Source: Paracoccus everestensis
Lineage (GTDB): Bacteria; Pseudomonadota; Alphaproteobacteria; Rhodobacterales; Rhodobacteraceae
Assembly: GCF_021491915.1 (NCBI RefSeq)
Contig: NZ_CP090836.1
Location: 916,501-980,500 of the forward strand
Length of the DNA: 64,000 bases
Reading direction: 5' to 3'
In this document: piece after piece, positions 63,951-64,000 of the stretch
Position numbering within the stretch: position 1 is the stretch's first letter
Layout: each line of letters starts with the position of its first letter
The notes under the pieces: model-generated
Told to the model about the DNA's origin: nothing
What the model saw: the letters and a program-made list of their open reading frames with translations, nothing else
Databases searched by the model: none
Made by a program: the position numbers and the translations under genes

Positions 63951-64000
63951 TTACGCCCGTTTCGCCGCCACCCCCCAAACCACCGCCAGAATGCCCGAAA
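63951..64000 (-). CDS. C-terminal end of a gene entering from the right edge
   Basis: On the minus strand an open frame of 15 codons ends with TAA at 63951 and reads SGILAVVWGVAAKRA, a plausible last membrane helix with a basic end. Codon use is GC-rich at third positions. It is too short to name. Confidence 0.4.
   Translation of the reverse strand, partial: SGILAVVWGVAAKRA

Overview
The window looks like a chromosomal segment of an alphaproteobacterium of the Rhodobacteraceae, most probably Paracoccus or a close relative. This is judged from the very high GC content and strong GC bias at third codon positions, the gene content, and the short receiver and SLC5-kinase genes. No database search was possible, so the genus is an inference. 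Housekeeping anchors include gyrA, infA, coaD, tadA, ribBA/ribH, putA and tRNA genes for Gly, Phe and Ser.

Layout. 1-1,930: the tail of an MFS transporter, a receiver-only response regulator and three small membrane or exported proteins. 2,124-5,459: a zinc-uptake locus (znuB-znuC-zur facing znuA over two candidate Zur boxes), then hemP. 5,514-8,139: rluB with a repetitive tail, tadA, tRNA-Gly and an exported protein. 8,212-15,039: valine/isobutyrate catabolism (mmsB, 3-hydroxyisobutyryl-CoA hydrolase, acyl-CoA dehydrogenase, a YbdK-type ligase, mmsA) with a divergent LysR regulator. 15,097-20,513: CBS protein, coaD, a membrane protein, SDR, FAH-family hydrolase, and overlapping bactofilin and M23 peptidase genes. 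20,694-26,883: two divergent ScfR-like regulators over paired TTTGCAAA motifs, then a receiver protein and an SLC5-type sensor kinase, a plausible carbon/short-chain-acid control module. 26,944-34,549: a FliM/FliN-like orphan, infA-maf-RNase E/G-yacG-tRNA-Phe, ribBA-ribH and a three-gene ABC importer. 34,556-40,279: two frameshifted genes around an Nnr/FNR box, a di-iron Fe-S repair protein, and putA facing its Lrp-type regulator.

40,349-54,453 is accessory DNA. An IS21-family element abuts the C-terminal stump of an RTX-type protein. Next comes an integrative element of about 10.8 kb (43,577-54,377) inserted at the 3' end of tRNA-Ser(CGA) and bounded by 15-bp direct repeats. It carries a GIY-YIG endonuclease, an HNH remnant, a second integrase tail, an unknown low-GC membrane protein, a serine recombinase, a DUF4238 protein, and a 452-residue protein with motifs resembling the palm of family A DNA polymerases / single-subunit RNA polymerases. 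Its tyrosine integrase is split by an IS256-family insertion with an exact 8-bp target duplication. A second IS256-type element sits elsewhere in the island with a 9-bp duplication. The palm-like protein and its unexplained repeat-rich downstream region are the most promising new biology here.

54,548-64,000 returns to core genes: a DUF2059 protein, a Nudix hydrolase, cysteine synthase, a DUF3772 mechanosensitive channel, an AI-2E-family permease, gyrA, and the tail of one more gene at the edge.
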